Source: Arachnopeziza araneosa
Taxonomy: Eukaryota > Ascomycota > Leotiomycetes > Helotiales > Arachnopezizaceae
Length of the DNA stretch: 64,000 bases
Direction: 5' to 3'
Assembly (NCBI GenBank): GCA_003988855.1
Contig: QYAI01000106.1
Coordinates: 1 to 64,000, forward strand
Shown: piece by piece, positions 45,911 through 57,176 of the stretch
How the letters are laid out: each line of letters begins with the position of its first letter
Numbering within the stretch: the first letter of the stretch is position 1
Notes under the pieces: generated by a model
The model's database searches: none
What the model was told of the DNA's origin: nothing
The model's input: only the letters and a program-made list of their open reading frames with translations
Translations under genes and position numbers: made by a program

Positions 45911-48109
45911 CTAAGTTGAAGGTATTGATTCGAATGAGAAGGAATCTGTTCCAGGTGTACCGAAAATACCCATATTAATCTCAGAGTCCATCCAAAAAGG
46001 ATTTCCAAAATCTGTGTTCAGATTCTGAAAGCTGTCAACAGACTCAAAGAATTGACTGCTTAAATGTTAGCCATAATTTTACAAACCGCAGTGGAGAAAA
46101 CCTACAAAGATTGCTCTGTTCCATTCTGCCAATTTGTATTATCTTCAGATTCCTTTAGTATTCCAAGATCGGCAAGCCGGAGAGGAAGTTCTTTCGTCGC
46201 GGTACCGCAAAATCCCACTTGTTCCATCCCTTGAAGCAATCCTAGACAAGCTTCGATATCCTGCCGTCTATCTTCAGAGTTATTTCGAGCATATGCAAGT
46301 ACTAATATCATGACAACTTTCAGACCGCATGTTACATCCAACGTAATCAAACTTGACAGAATCTTTTCGGCAGCCATTTGCTTCAGGATGAAGAGTGCGC
46401 TGGAGGCTGCTTCAACGCATGTGTCGCTCAACCGTTCAAACCACCTTCTTTTTGTAACCCGAATGTTCTTTCCTCGGAGGATCAGATACAGAAGAAATGG
46501 CTGTGTGATTAACATGGTAGCATCCCAGTACTTCAAGTGAAGTATAGCAACTGATCGTCTATGAGAAGGAGCTACCGGTACACCCCATTTCAAATGAGAT
46601 GGAAGGCATTTATTCCAGTTTTGAAGCTCTGACAGAAAGTGCGTAATCGTAGCATAAGATACTCTCCTGGGGTCAGCGGACCTCTCGGGATATATGGTCT
46701 GAATGATTTGCCTTCTCAGTCGGCAGATTGATGTTGAAACGGACAAGATCCCCAGCGGCGTATGCATTCCCGGAGTGGAAATTCTCTCAGACGGCAATGG
46801 AGTTTGGATGCTCAAGCTACGCTCGTCAATGATGAATGGACTTCCGCAGCGTGAGGAGATGGCTTGATCCAGAATGTAGAGAGTCCACCAAACCCTTCGA
46901 TTCTGCTCTCTTATCATGAGTGTCTGAGATTTATGAACTCTGTCATGGTGTAATCCGAGTGAGTATGCAATGCGGATGCTAGTTCCCATGTAAAGATACG
47001 AAGTTATTCTAAAACTGAAAGTCTGGAGAGCTATGCCCTGTTTCGTGTGAGTGAGATGACAGACAAATAGCAAACTGTAATTACCAGAAGTGCTAGTCCA
47101 CGAACGCTGTCAATATCCGCTTCATCCTGGACTTGAGGGACTAAAGACTTTGCTAAAGTGAGATAATCATCCGATGTCTTTGAGTCGAGTTTTTGTTTTT
47201 CATCGGGCAACAGGTCCACAGATTCGGATCCACTAGCTCCTCCCAATGCAAAAATAGCATACAATGCACACAACCACGATCTCCTACTTGAACAGCCCTC
47301 GTCTTCGTAAGTGGAGTCAAGGCGAAGATAGAATTGCTCCGCCGGATAAAGCCAATAGATACAATGAACTTCCTCAAAATATCTCGCTATGTACTGATCC
47401 GCACACTCTCGCGGTGGTAAGTAGATTTTGTCGAAATGCAGAGGCGCAGAGGGCCGATGAGGTGGAAATGCAAACTTCGACGGCTCAATTATACTCTCTG
47501 GGCTTGAAGGCGCCTTCATCGAACACACAGCGGCATTGAAAGCAATTTCAGAGTGTGCACCAACGTAACCTGTGGGATGTTAATGAAGTAGAGTAACTCT
47601 TCAGTCTGGTCTTACGAAATTCTCCTAAAGAGTCCTCCATCAAGCACCCTAGTTCTTCATGTAAATTTCCGAGCTCTTCAGTCTCTTGGCCGGCATCAAC
47701 AACATTCTCATCAAGTTTTGACTCTAATGATCTTGGTAAAATGACATTGTTGATTGGGCTACCCGTGTCAATATCGGCTGCGAGACTCCGTAGTCGTTCC
47801 AAAGACAAGTCTTCAGAAGGTAGTAGATGCTCTAAGATCTTCCTGCTGCATCGATACTCTTCTTCGGTAACATGATAGAATGGCCTCTGGTTGCGCCTCG
47901 TGGAGAGTCGGCATGGAACTCCGATATGAGCGCAGTATTTGCATGGTCCTGGTTCGGGATCGACACACTATTATGATAAGACAACGATGATTCAACAATA
48001 AGAGAGTCTTTACCTTGGTCTTCCTACTCTTGCATCTATCACAGCTTATAGGAGTTCGACGCTTGGCCGCTTTGTTGGACCGATTACTGGTTTCGGCCGC
48101 TTCAGCCAT
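45911..48109 (-). CDS. Zn2Cys6 transcription factor with fungal-specific domain
   Basis: Five exons (48109-48014, 47967-47616, 47569-47085, 47037-46106, 46058-45911) give 670 residues. The binuclear cluster is split by the first intron: CDRCKSRKTKC, then CKYC and GVPC. The middle domain (Fungal_trans type) begins near IARYFEEVHCIYWLYPAEQF and includes YSLGLHHD and RRVWWTLYILDQ. The last exon was recovered by splicing (donor GTAGGT, acceptor TTTAAG) and gives an acidic, Phe-rich tail ending DSFSFESIPST, a plausible activation region. It is divergent from the SnoaL-like gene and near the reductase and oxygenase, so it may be the local pathway regulator; this is inference. Confidence 0.9.
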
Positions 48110-48770
48110 GGAGACAATCTGACCGGGTATGATTTAATTTGTGAAAGGGCTCCGTTGAGAAAAACTCATACAAGATTCCAACCAACATTCATTTAATGAT
48201 CCGCGCGGAGTGGTGCTGTTGTTGGTGTGAAGTTGATGGAAGAGGCTCCTTTTCTTCCCCACATCCTAGAACCCCACATACCATATACTGTCCCCCATAC
48301 CCCGCATGTACAGATGGGTCTTTCAAGGCCGGGAGCGATTCAATGTCGATCGAGTACTCCGGCCAAACCCGTTTTTGCGTCCTGTAGAATGAGTGAGGAA
48401 ATAGTCTAATGCTTGGAACCTCGGAAGAACTTGGGTGCCCATCCGTCTCAAACACCCAGAGATAAATGTACCATATATCAAGGAGACAATTCATCCATCC
48501 CAGTCGGTCCCTGCATCATTCAGTAATTAAGGTCTTCGGCGATTGATGAGTTCCACGTAACACAAATGTATGGTGCGGGGAAGTTTGGAGGCTGAAGAGC
48601 GGTAACCAAAGCAGCATATCGGCTTGATGGCACCGAATACCATACGGCAGTGGACGGTGGTGATCTCAAATAACATATAAAGGCCGGGTTGAGAGAACGT
48701 TACTTGCTTGTCGATAGACTATTGAGAAACATTAGTTACAACATCTCCACTACAACGAAATTAGACAATC
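48110..48770. promoter_or_regulatory. Divergent promoter region, regulator/SnoaL-like gene
   Basis: 661 bp between the start codons of the Zn2Cys6 factor and the SnoaL-like gene. Zn2Cys6 proteins often bind CGG pairs; I did not assign a site here. A TATAAA-like run (catataaaggc) lies at about 48676. Confidence 0.45.
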
Positions 48771-49636
48771 ATGGGTGACGAAGTTGCCGAATTGAAGAAG
48801 GTGGTGGCGGCACTGCAGAAGGAAGTCACTGGGTTGAGTGGTAAGATGGATCAACGCACTACAAGAGCCATGACTGAAATCGGCGTTTAGATAAAACAGA
48901 GATCAGAGAGTTACAATACAAATACGGGTACTATCTCGACAAGTGTCTGTATAAAGAGGCTAGTTCCATGTCAGATATCGGCTTGCACGAGCACTAACAA
49001 ATTCAGGCTACGCAGCTGTACTCAAACGATCCTGAAACATTTGTCGAATTCATTGGTGGTCGATACCGAGGAAAAGCAGGAGTTGAAAGGCTCTACCTGA
49101 AACGATTCGGAGATCACTTTGTCAAGGGTCGTAATGGCCCAGTCCATGGATTCCTCCTCGATCACCCCCAAATGCAAGGCATCATTGACGTTCGAGCCGA
49201 TGGGAAGACTGCATGTGGTCGATTCAGGGCGCTCATGAGTGCCGGAACCCACAAATCCGTCAAAGATACTCATCCTCGTGGTCTCGTGCAGTGGTGGGAA
49301 GGAGGTGTGTATGAGAATGAGTACATCAAGGAAGACGGCGTTTGGAAGATCTGGAAGTTGAGATACTTTCCCTTCTGGCATGCCAGTTTTGAGAATGGAT
49401 GGTCCAACAAGGACCCAGATGAGTTCAAAGGTCTGGTCAACACGACGTTATATCCTGAGAATGAGACTGGGCCCGATGAAAAGGTTCCTGAGGTCATGTT
49501 GTGGCCAGATGCGAGGGTGGTTCCATTCCATTACACTCATCCGATCACTGGCAAGCAAGTCAATGAAGATGATTTGAGGGCTCCGGGATATGGAGAAGAT
49601 GTTTCAACCAGTGCCCCAGCTTTGAAACTGTCATAA
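48771..49636 (+). CDS. SnoaL-like domain protein, 255 aa
   Basis: Three exons (48771-48840, 48891-48958, 49007-49636) give 255 residues. A short coiled coil (VAELKKVVAALQKEV) precedes an NTF2/SnoaL-like fold: ELQYKYGYYLDKCLYKE, then YSNDPETFVEFIGG and WWEGGVYENEY. The fold hosts small dehydratases, isomerases and cyclases that act on polycyclic or aromatic molecules. The second intron seems to be of GC-AG type: exon end AAAGAG, intron start GCTAGT, branch CACTAAC, acceptor TTCAG. No GT donor in the right phase is available. It is divergent from the Zn2Cys6 factor and probably belongs to the same local cluster. Confidence 0.85.
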
Positions 49637-49935
49637 AATAACTAGGGCCAACCGTGTTGAGAGCTTGAATCGGAATGCTTACCTACTCTTCGTGCGTGCT
49701 GCAAGTTTTTTCTATTTATATGAGAAATATGGAAGACCTGAGAGAATACAGAAGTCTTTAAGGTTGAAGAATAGAAGTCATTACGACGAATTTTCTTTTA
49801 CTGCTTGAACATACTCTAAGAACTTGATGAAGTTGGCATTAGGACTTGAAATCTGAAATATCTGGTTGAGAATATAAACCAAATGAAGCTTTCAGTTAAG
49901 GCCACCACAATTATCAGTATCATATCCATAAATCA

Positions 49936-52030
49936 TTAAAAATTAGTTCCTGTGAAAGGGCTCTGTACTGAGCCAAAACCTTGAGGGCATTGTCTGCCCA
50001 GTGGAACGCTTGCTGATCTCATGTAGCAGATTTTCGCTGCGGCGCATGCATCACTGGTACAATTGGGGCTCCGAATGCTTGACTTGCCCTGGTAAGTATT
50101 GAAAAGAGAGACTAAAGTACGATTCGACTGCATGGCAACAGTCACTTTATGCCAGAAAGTCGCGTTGAGGGGCGCAGTTGCTGGCCAACCGATAGATCCA
50201 GCGTATGCATCTCTAGTTGAGTACTCATATTTATATGTAGGGCCGGTAGAGTTGAGTGATGAAAAAGAGTTTACATCAGCATAGAAAGTATAGGCGTCGT
50301 AAACCTCAAAATTCCCGGTGTCAATCTCATACATACGGTAGCCCGAGTTCAGGTTGGTGAGAGGTGTAACTGATGGCCCCATCCAACCAGGAGTCTGAGC
50401 GGTAGATGCGTTCTGAACAGTTCCATTGTTGGCATAATAGATAAAGACCTGATCTTCATGTGTGTGTCCGAAGAAGACATTCGCAATGACGTGGGGAGAA
50501 TATCGGTCAATGATTTGGTAGAATAAATCTGTGGGATTAGGTATTGGATTTGAGCCATCCCAACCACTGAGCACGTGGCCTAGGATCCAAACTCGTTCGC
50601 CAGCATCCTCGGCAGCCTGAAGTTCCTCGATCAGGAATTTAAGAGAACCCGAAACATCAGGATCAGTGGTGTTGATAAAGTTCAAGAAGTTCGATCTGTA
50701 CCAGAAATCGGTGTTTAGAGTAATAATCCTCAAACCGTACTGGTTCTTGACGGAGTAGGCGGCGTAGTGTATAGCTGCTTCGGCAGCTGTAGCGTTATCT
50801 AGCCATCCATTGTTCTTCCATAGCGCGGAAACGTGGTCGTAATTCCAGCTAAACTGCTGGCCAAGTGGTCCTGGTAGACTGTGAGGACCATCGATGGCTT
50901 CTGGATTTGAATCATGGTTTCCAAGAACGGGAAATACTGGACCCTTGATATATGATTTAAAAATGTCGTAAATACTTGTTTCTGTATACTCCACATACGC
51001 ACGAGAAAGTTGATTTTGGCTGTCATGTGAAACCAGATCTCCAGTGTAGATAGTCCACGCAGGTTTCGCATATTTCGTACCAGTGCCAGTCAGAGAAGCA
51101 ATGGACTGGAGAGCGGCAAGACCGAGAAAGTATGGAGTGTCACATCTTTTTGAATTAGAATGAGCCACAAACAATAGGATAGACTTACCGGTACGCACCG
51201 TACAAAGGCGCGGGGAAGAGCGCCTGAGAGGTTGCGGTTGCGGAGTATCTACAGCAAAGACTGCTGGAGCAGTTTGCTTCAGAAGCAACTTGATATCGCG
51301 GATCGAGATGAAAATCAGAGAGATGAAGAACCTTGACTCGCTGTCCGCTGGGCTTAGGAATGGTGTAGTTTTTAGGTTTCGGTTTTGGGAACAGCCCGGT
51401 TGTGTTTAGTGGACTAGTTGCGGGGAGTGGGCAGAAACTTGTGCTCAAAGAACTACAAATGTATTTCCCATCTAGTCCCGTAACATCCGCAAGTGCCAGG
51501 ATTTGAGTCCAGATTGCCCCAAAGCTTCCAGCAGCGTAGTTAGCTTTGCATGAGGAGTTTGAAGCGAAACCAGTGGACTGGCATAGTGATACAAGTGCGT
51601 CCGGCACATATGACGGTGCGAGTTTGGCTACAATCTGTCCGACGCTCAAAGCAGCAACACACTTGGAGCAATTTCCTGCAAGGCCGCCAGTCTCATAAAT
51701 GATACTGTTAATCTCAGCGAGTGCACCCTGGACAAGAGCTTCAGCTGTAGCATTGGTGAGGTTGGCAATCGCTAGTGGATAGTAAACAGGATCATTGTCG
51801 GACGTTGGGACGGTGGTGGGGTCTGTTAGATTTTTCGGAAATGTGATATTGAGAACGGGATCGAAGAGAGCTGGCTGCGGCTCAGAAGTCGGAGCAGGCT
51901 TCACATAGTAGCTGGGGAAGACAGAAGTGGGAAAGCTAGAGGAGACAACATATGAAGCAGCTCCTGGTAATTGAGGCTGAGCCTGCGCTGCAGAGAAGGC
52001 TGCGAGGAACACGGTCAGTACTCGCTCCAT
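49936..52030 (-). CDS. Acid sphingomyelinase-like phosphodiesterase
   Basis: Two exons (52030-51189, 51145-49936) give 683 residues. The ATG at 52030 is chosen because it starts a signal peptide (MERVLTVFLAAFSAAQA); upstream in-frame Mets would bury it. An N-terminal Cys-rich part (~110-215, with CSKC) resembles a saposin B domain. The metallophosphatase domain follows: SDFHLDP (~238-244), TGDLVSHD, GNHD, LGHVLSGWD and GHTHED, the two-metal site of acid sphingomyelinases. These secreted or lysosomal enzymes split sphingomyelin or related lipids into ceramide and a phospho-headgroup; fungi lack sphingomyelin, so the true substrate may be another phosphodiester. Many N-glycosylation sites fit secretion. 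Confidence 0.93.
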
Positions 52031-52857
52031 CGTGGTCCAAAAGTGGGTGAATAATGGGAGGGCGAGTGCCGAATTGATTTCTCCGTTTCGGTGAGAGGCA
52101 AAGCAATCTAGGACTCCATCGCAGGGAGGAGAGTCGCCATCTTTATAGGGAGCCATTGGCTGATCTTCTAGCATGTCCATGTACAATACCGGCGTCGAAG
52201 ATCGTTGTTTGTTTGCTCGGTCGACAAGCTACACAGACCTAGCCACAATAGTTAGGTGCATATGTGTGCCTGTCTGCAGAGCCTTGCATCTTGTCAGACT
52301 GGCGGGCTTTCAGGGTAATCCAGGGCATCCGTTGCCTGTACCTGGTGGTTCAACGTGCGAGATTGATTGGCGACCAGTGAGAAATCTACCGCGTCCTAAA
52401 GACGTATGGTGAACAGCTGCAGATGGCTCCCGTCGCCGCGGGTCCGAAGAGGGAGCCTCTTGTCGTCATCGTTGCGCATTGGAAGATGGTGAGTGGGCAC
52501 ATATACTTGACTTTTGAGCTTCAACGTTCTGTATCGAGAACAGCGCTGCGATGGGTTCATGTGGCGTCATGCCGTCTCACTTCAGGGGTCGCATCGCGGG
52601 GCGGCCGCCTTATTTTGTGGATTTGGTGCACACGTGCTGAAGACAGGGAATTCAAGACGGTGGACTCTCAACTCCACAACATGCAGGCTTGGGTGGGATG
52701 AGAAGGAGTCGTCATGAAAGATGGTTTACTCGAAATAAACATCAGTATTATTGACAGACGAAATTACACATAGAATACGAGATCATGTCAGGTGAAGCTC
52801 TGAGCAAAGTACAATCCAACATCCTCAACCCACACGATCCAACGCATCCTACCTCCG
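52031..52857. other. Intergenic, nothing recognised
   Basis: Promoter side of the sphingomyelinase gene plus DNA without a supported frame. Confidence 0.4.
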
Positions 52858-53160
52858 TCAAATAGCCTTCATGACCTGGGTGTAACTCGGAGGCATCTCC
52901 CCTCTCTCTAGTTGACCCGTTTCTCTGATTGCTACGGTCTCAATATTTCCCTTCTCCTCATGCCAGGTTGTGTGTCCCCTATCAATAATTCCTTCCTCCA
53001 TTGAACGGCGTGGCTCTGATTTCGCTTCATATTCAGCAGCTTTGATAACCCTCTTTTCTTCTTGCTTCTCGATGATGTGGTTTATGAGCATACGGATTAG
53101 TGTTGGTCTCCGCTGACGACGAGCCTGTCGGCGAGCATGACGACCGTGATGGCAACACAT
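52858..53160 (-). CDS. Small basic protein with C-terminal PPxY motif
   Basis: A single open frame from the ATG at 53160 gives 100 residues (an alternative start exists 15 codons upstream at a non-ATG codon). The N-terminus is Cys/His/Arg-rich (MCCHHGRHARRQARRQRR), followed by a helix with Glu/Lys/Arg. The C-terminus ends PPSYTQVMKAI. PPxY binds WW domains such as those of Rsp5-type ubiquitin ligases or their adaptors. I recall similar short fungal proteins ending in PPxYxxVM but cannot name a family. Basic N-terminal Cys residues could be palmitoylated. Moderate confidence because it is short. Confidence 0.55.
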   Translation of the reverse strand: MCCHHGRHARRQARRQRRPTLIRMLINHIIEKQEEKRVIKAAEYEAKSEPRRSMEEGIIDRGHTTWHEEKGNIETVAIRETGQLERGEMPPSYTQVMKAI

Positions 53161-53962
53161 TTTGAGTCCGGTGGCTTGTAGAAGGCGCAAGGCTGGGGAT
53201 ATCAATGATCACTAAACGATTCTGTTGATGCGTTATAACCGGATGCCGAGACCTGATGTGAAGCAGGGTGCAGAGATGGAAGTAGGAATGGGAATCGTCG
53301 CTCGAGGAAATCCACCTCGTTTTTATCTACTTTCATCCATGAAAGAATGTTGACGCGTGTTACACTTGCAAAATAATTACCCCGACTCACGAGAGTCTAG
53401 CATGAAGAGCAGTGAGGGAGCACGGCTTGAGGGCTAGCATTTGCATTGCTCCGACTTTGACGGCCGTAATAAAAAGGAATCATTGATTGGCTATATGTCA
53501 GCAAAGCCACACAAGGCTGCTTTTGATCTAGGCGTAAAACCTCCGCAATGCGAAGATCCCGGCCAAGGCTCCCTTATAGAAGAGATGCGAGGCAGAATGG
53601 TCTCGCCGTACAATGAGATATCTCTTTCCAGCAAAAACTCCTAGCCCTGCGAAAACCCGCGCTAGCGAAGGAATTTGAAGACCTCCCAAATAAAAAAAAA
53701 CACGACTAAACAAGTACAACAATAGAAGGAAATTTAGGGATTAAGTTCCGAACCAGGAAGTTTCTAATCCGCTCCTTCGACCGACATCTTGTCTTGGCTG
53801 ATAGGCCAAAGTCGATATAATACACCATTCAAATGCTACCAAAATCATTTGTATCCCATCCTATTGCGCCGATGCAGTTTCCATAACGTCCCCATGAAGT
53901 CTTAAAAATAGTTGTTGAATGGAAGCAGTCATATTTCGCCTTCGTACAACGATGCCAATCCA
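53161..53962. other. Intergenic, nothing recognised
   Basis: 800 bp between two minus-strand genes. Short plus frames have no motifs. Confidence 0.4.
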
Positions 53963-55086
53963 TCATACCGCTGCATATCCTCCCCTGCTTCCACTACCTT
54001 GTATTGTGTTCAAAACACTTCGGGTCCAGTCCTTGAGCAAGTATGGAACATCGCGGATCGTATCGCCATGTGGAAGAAGATCCCAGCCTCGGGCACCATA
54101 TCGATTATAGTTGAGCCATGATCCGAAGATGAGGTAGGTTGCTGTCGATAAAAACACACTAAATTTCAGGTCAATACCGGTCCAAATTGGAAATCATTCA
54201 TTCTTACATGATAATGAACCAAGTAAAAAATCCCCACCCTGTACTCTTTTTGGCGTCCTTCCCATCCTGAGCATCTGCACATACATGCTTCGTCCTCCAC
54301 TTAAGGTATAACACATCCAATTCGGCTGTTGTATCAAATGATACAAACGTCAGACTAGGTCCTTTATCGTCTTCCTTATTTTCGCCGTCTTTAGGTTTGG
54401 TGCTGTCAATACCATCCGCTCGTTTCGCCTCCTGGTCCAGATATTTGTCTAGAGGATCATCTATCGGGTTGTCATTTCCCTCACGATTTTGGTCGCACAC
54501 AAACTTCACAACAGCTCTCGTCTTTCGCAAATTTCCATCACGATTTGTGTAGTGTCCTCCATTCATGGTCAGTTCTAGTCCTTCTTCTTGAGAATCTTGA
54601 TTCGAGTCGGAAGCGCTCAGAAGAGTCCATTTCGCATCCAGATTTCCACCACCAGAGTCCTTCAGCTCTCCTGCAATGGGATAGCCAACAAGACGCACTT
54701 TCTCATCTGGAGAGTCGTAATATTCTGTACGTTCCATAGCACAAACTGCAAAGAGTTAGCATACGGCACGCGACCTCCATATTGAATCCTTTGGGACAAG
54801 ATCCCTTACTTCGCGACCCCATAGGACATAGCTTCTCAGCTGACTCCTTATCTGCAAGCTTCAAAGGCTTGCAGATATCGATTGTATATGTTGTATTCCT
54901 CCACTCCTCTAAGTCTGCTATGTTCTTGGTGTCTATGACTGATTTTGGCCCTCCAAGACTTTCGAGATTCCACGTTTTTTCGCCAGCGAGAATTTCATTA
55001 CACTTTATGGTTTCGACAGCTGATGATAGAAAGGGAAAGAGAAACGCAGAGAGGACCACTGCATCTGCTAGACTTCGGACTAGCAT
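53963..55086 (-). CDS. ATG27: Autophagy-related protein Atg27
   Basis: Three exons (55086-54810, 54745-54208, 54158-53963) give 336 residues. Residues 1-23 are a signal peptide. The lumenal part has mannose-6-phosphate-receptor-homology-like cysteines (IKCNEI, IDICKPL, EKLCPMG, VKFVCDQ, KHVCAD) and an acidic Lys-rich insertion. A transmembrane segment follows (WFIIMVFLSTATYLIFGSW in spliced order has I-V at the junction), then a cytosolic tail with NYNRYGARGWDLLP. Atg27 cycles between Golgi, vacuole and the Atg9 reservoir and supports autophagosome formation. Length and layout match the filamentous-fungal family. Confidence 0.9.
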
Positions 55087-56047
55087 GGCGATCGTGTTGG
55101 AAGAAGCTCGGCGGTGGGCGGAAAAGCAAGAAGGGCGCCGTGGATACAAACTAAAAAAGACGACAGTGACAGGTGAATGAAAAGATTTGCTGTGGCTCAG
55201 CAGAATTATTGAAGGTGGTGAAGATATTGTCTCTACCTAGAGGTACTTAATTTCTGTCGATGAGACAAAGCTTCCGCGGCCACAAGACTGACCGGCTTAG
55301 TCATCGTGACGATGCTGATAAGTTAGTTATTCAACAAACACGTATCAACACAAAAATAGCTACCCCTGGTTTGGATATACCGTCAGTATTGATACTCTAT
55401 AGACCATACTATCTTACACCAATATGCTAATACCACCTTCTAGTCAGATAGCCTTCAAGCCAGTCCTTCCCCGAAGTCGACGCGGCGGAGAATTCCATAG
55501 ATATTGTAACCTGCCAAAGGGCGCTGGAGCATATGGAAAGAGGGAACTCTTACGGATTTCCCGACGAGACACTCTTACCAAAGGGCAGGTCTGCCATGAA
55601 TCTCCACGAAGTTCTCCGAAAAGCACAATACCAAACACCGAATGTCAAGGTCCGCTTACTTCGGAAGCGTGTTTGATGCCTTTCATGCCACTTACGTCTT
55701 ACTCAGTAGTATTCTTTCAATATGCGAAAAAAAAAAGTGTCGTACTCTACTAGCCTCAACAACGTGGCTGGCGAATCGCCGAAACTTCTACCGTGAACCT
55801 ACCAACGGATCAATAGATGATGATCACACGGTTAGGAAAAGCAAGTATCTGCCCAGGATCATCTTTCATGGAGATATTCTGAGTTAGTACTGGATACAAG
55901 AGACAATTGCTACTAGAGGTTATCTCAGGCTCTTTATTTCAGCGAGTTTTGCCAAAATATGCTTTGGAAGCGCTGCTCTGCCCAAGACTTTCTGAACAAA
56001 GCTCAAGACATCGGTAGTGGTGGATTGAACTTCTAAGGCATATGCTA
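55087..56047. other. Intergenic, nothing recognised
   Basis: No supported gene; an open plus frame at 55424-55753 lacks any motif. Confidence 0.4.
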
Positions 56048-56536
56048 TCAAGTTCTATTGTCTGTTTCCGCAGCCACCGCCTCGATGCAATGAGACTTAG
56101 TTGAGATTCCTTTATCGGAACCTGTATCTCCTACGTTCAATGATAGACTGCGATTCGATCTTTGTTCTCTGCTACCTGAAAGCTTTGCCGCCCAATTTTC
56201 CCATTCTCTATAATTGCATTCGAGCTTAGCAATTTCAGCGTCGTGACTTCTTCTGCACTTGTTACACCTACAGTGATTGCATTTTGTGTAGGATAGCAGA
56301 TGTAGTTACCTAGCCTTCTCGCACTTCACTTCATATTGCTCAAATATGTTGGTGGTACCAAACTTGCAGCCTGGAATTATTTGAGAGCAACAAGTCTATC
56401 TTTCCGTGAGATCACACTAGCTAGTCTTGTGGCTATTGAAATTCTGCAGAAGCAAAGACAGGCCGTCCTTCTCGGTAGTCGTCTTGGTTGCACTTGCGAC
56501 AGTTTCAACAAACGCAGCAGAAATAGACAAGACATT
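56048..56536 (-). pseudogene. Decayed Cys-rich gene, family unknown
   Basis: One frame of 163 codons reads like protein throughout but is interrupted by three in-frame stops before its final TGA. It contains VLSISAAFVETVASATKTT, then CKFGTTNIFEQYEVKCEK, CNHCRCNKCRRSHDAEIAKL and REWENWAAKL. Because the same frame stays protein-like on both sides of every stop, single nonsense changes are the simplest cause. An alternative is one or two small introns, since GTAACT...CTGTAG (42 bp) would remove one stop. The Cys cluster suggests metal binding. I do not recognise the family. Confidence 0.5.
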
Positions 56537-57176
56537 ATGTGAGGTTCATTTTCTCTTTAGCTATAAAGACTATCTAGTAATCCATTTCATTGATATTTGG
56601 AATCTTTCCACGCCTGCTCGTTTGGGGTTATTTGGAGAAAAGAAGCTCTTGGGTTTACTTGAGAGAATCTATACACTGAATATGTTGGTACATGCATCAT
56701 AAGTTCACCACAAGAAAAATGTTAGAGTTAATGCATTCTTGTTTTCTAAGCGATGACAGGACTGCCATACTCGTCACCTTGAAGTGCTGTCGTTCTCAGT
56801 GTTCAATAGGATACTAGCAGCTAATGAGAGTGTATTTGAAGATGATTATGTGAGCTGTGGATTAAATAAGGCGTCAGAAGAAACTAGCTTTGATGTATGC
56901 AATATTGTGGGACTTAACGAATTCGTTGGATCACAAACTTTTAACTCAATGTCCGAACTTCAAATTCATTAGCCATTAGTGAATATTGATAGTAGAGGCG
57001 TATAATGCTTCAATGTACCTTCTTTGACTACAATTCTGCATTCATTGTTTTCATTCTAACTAGCTAGCTAAATCTCCAAGAGTTTCTAAATACAAATGAA
57101 AAAGAAGCTCCCAAATCACATGACTCTTGGTAATATTCTTGAGCAACTAAGGGAGTGCTGGAATTTCAGAGTCGTT
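56537..57176. other. Intergenic, possible further relic
   Basis: On the minus strand at about 56590-56710 the reading MMHVPTYSVYRFSQVNPRA also looks protein-like and then stops; it may belong to the relic at 56048-56536. Nothing else was seen. Confidence 0.3.
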
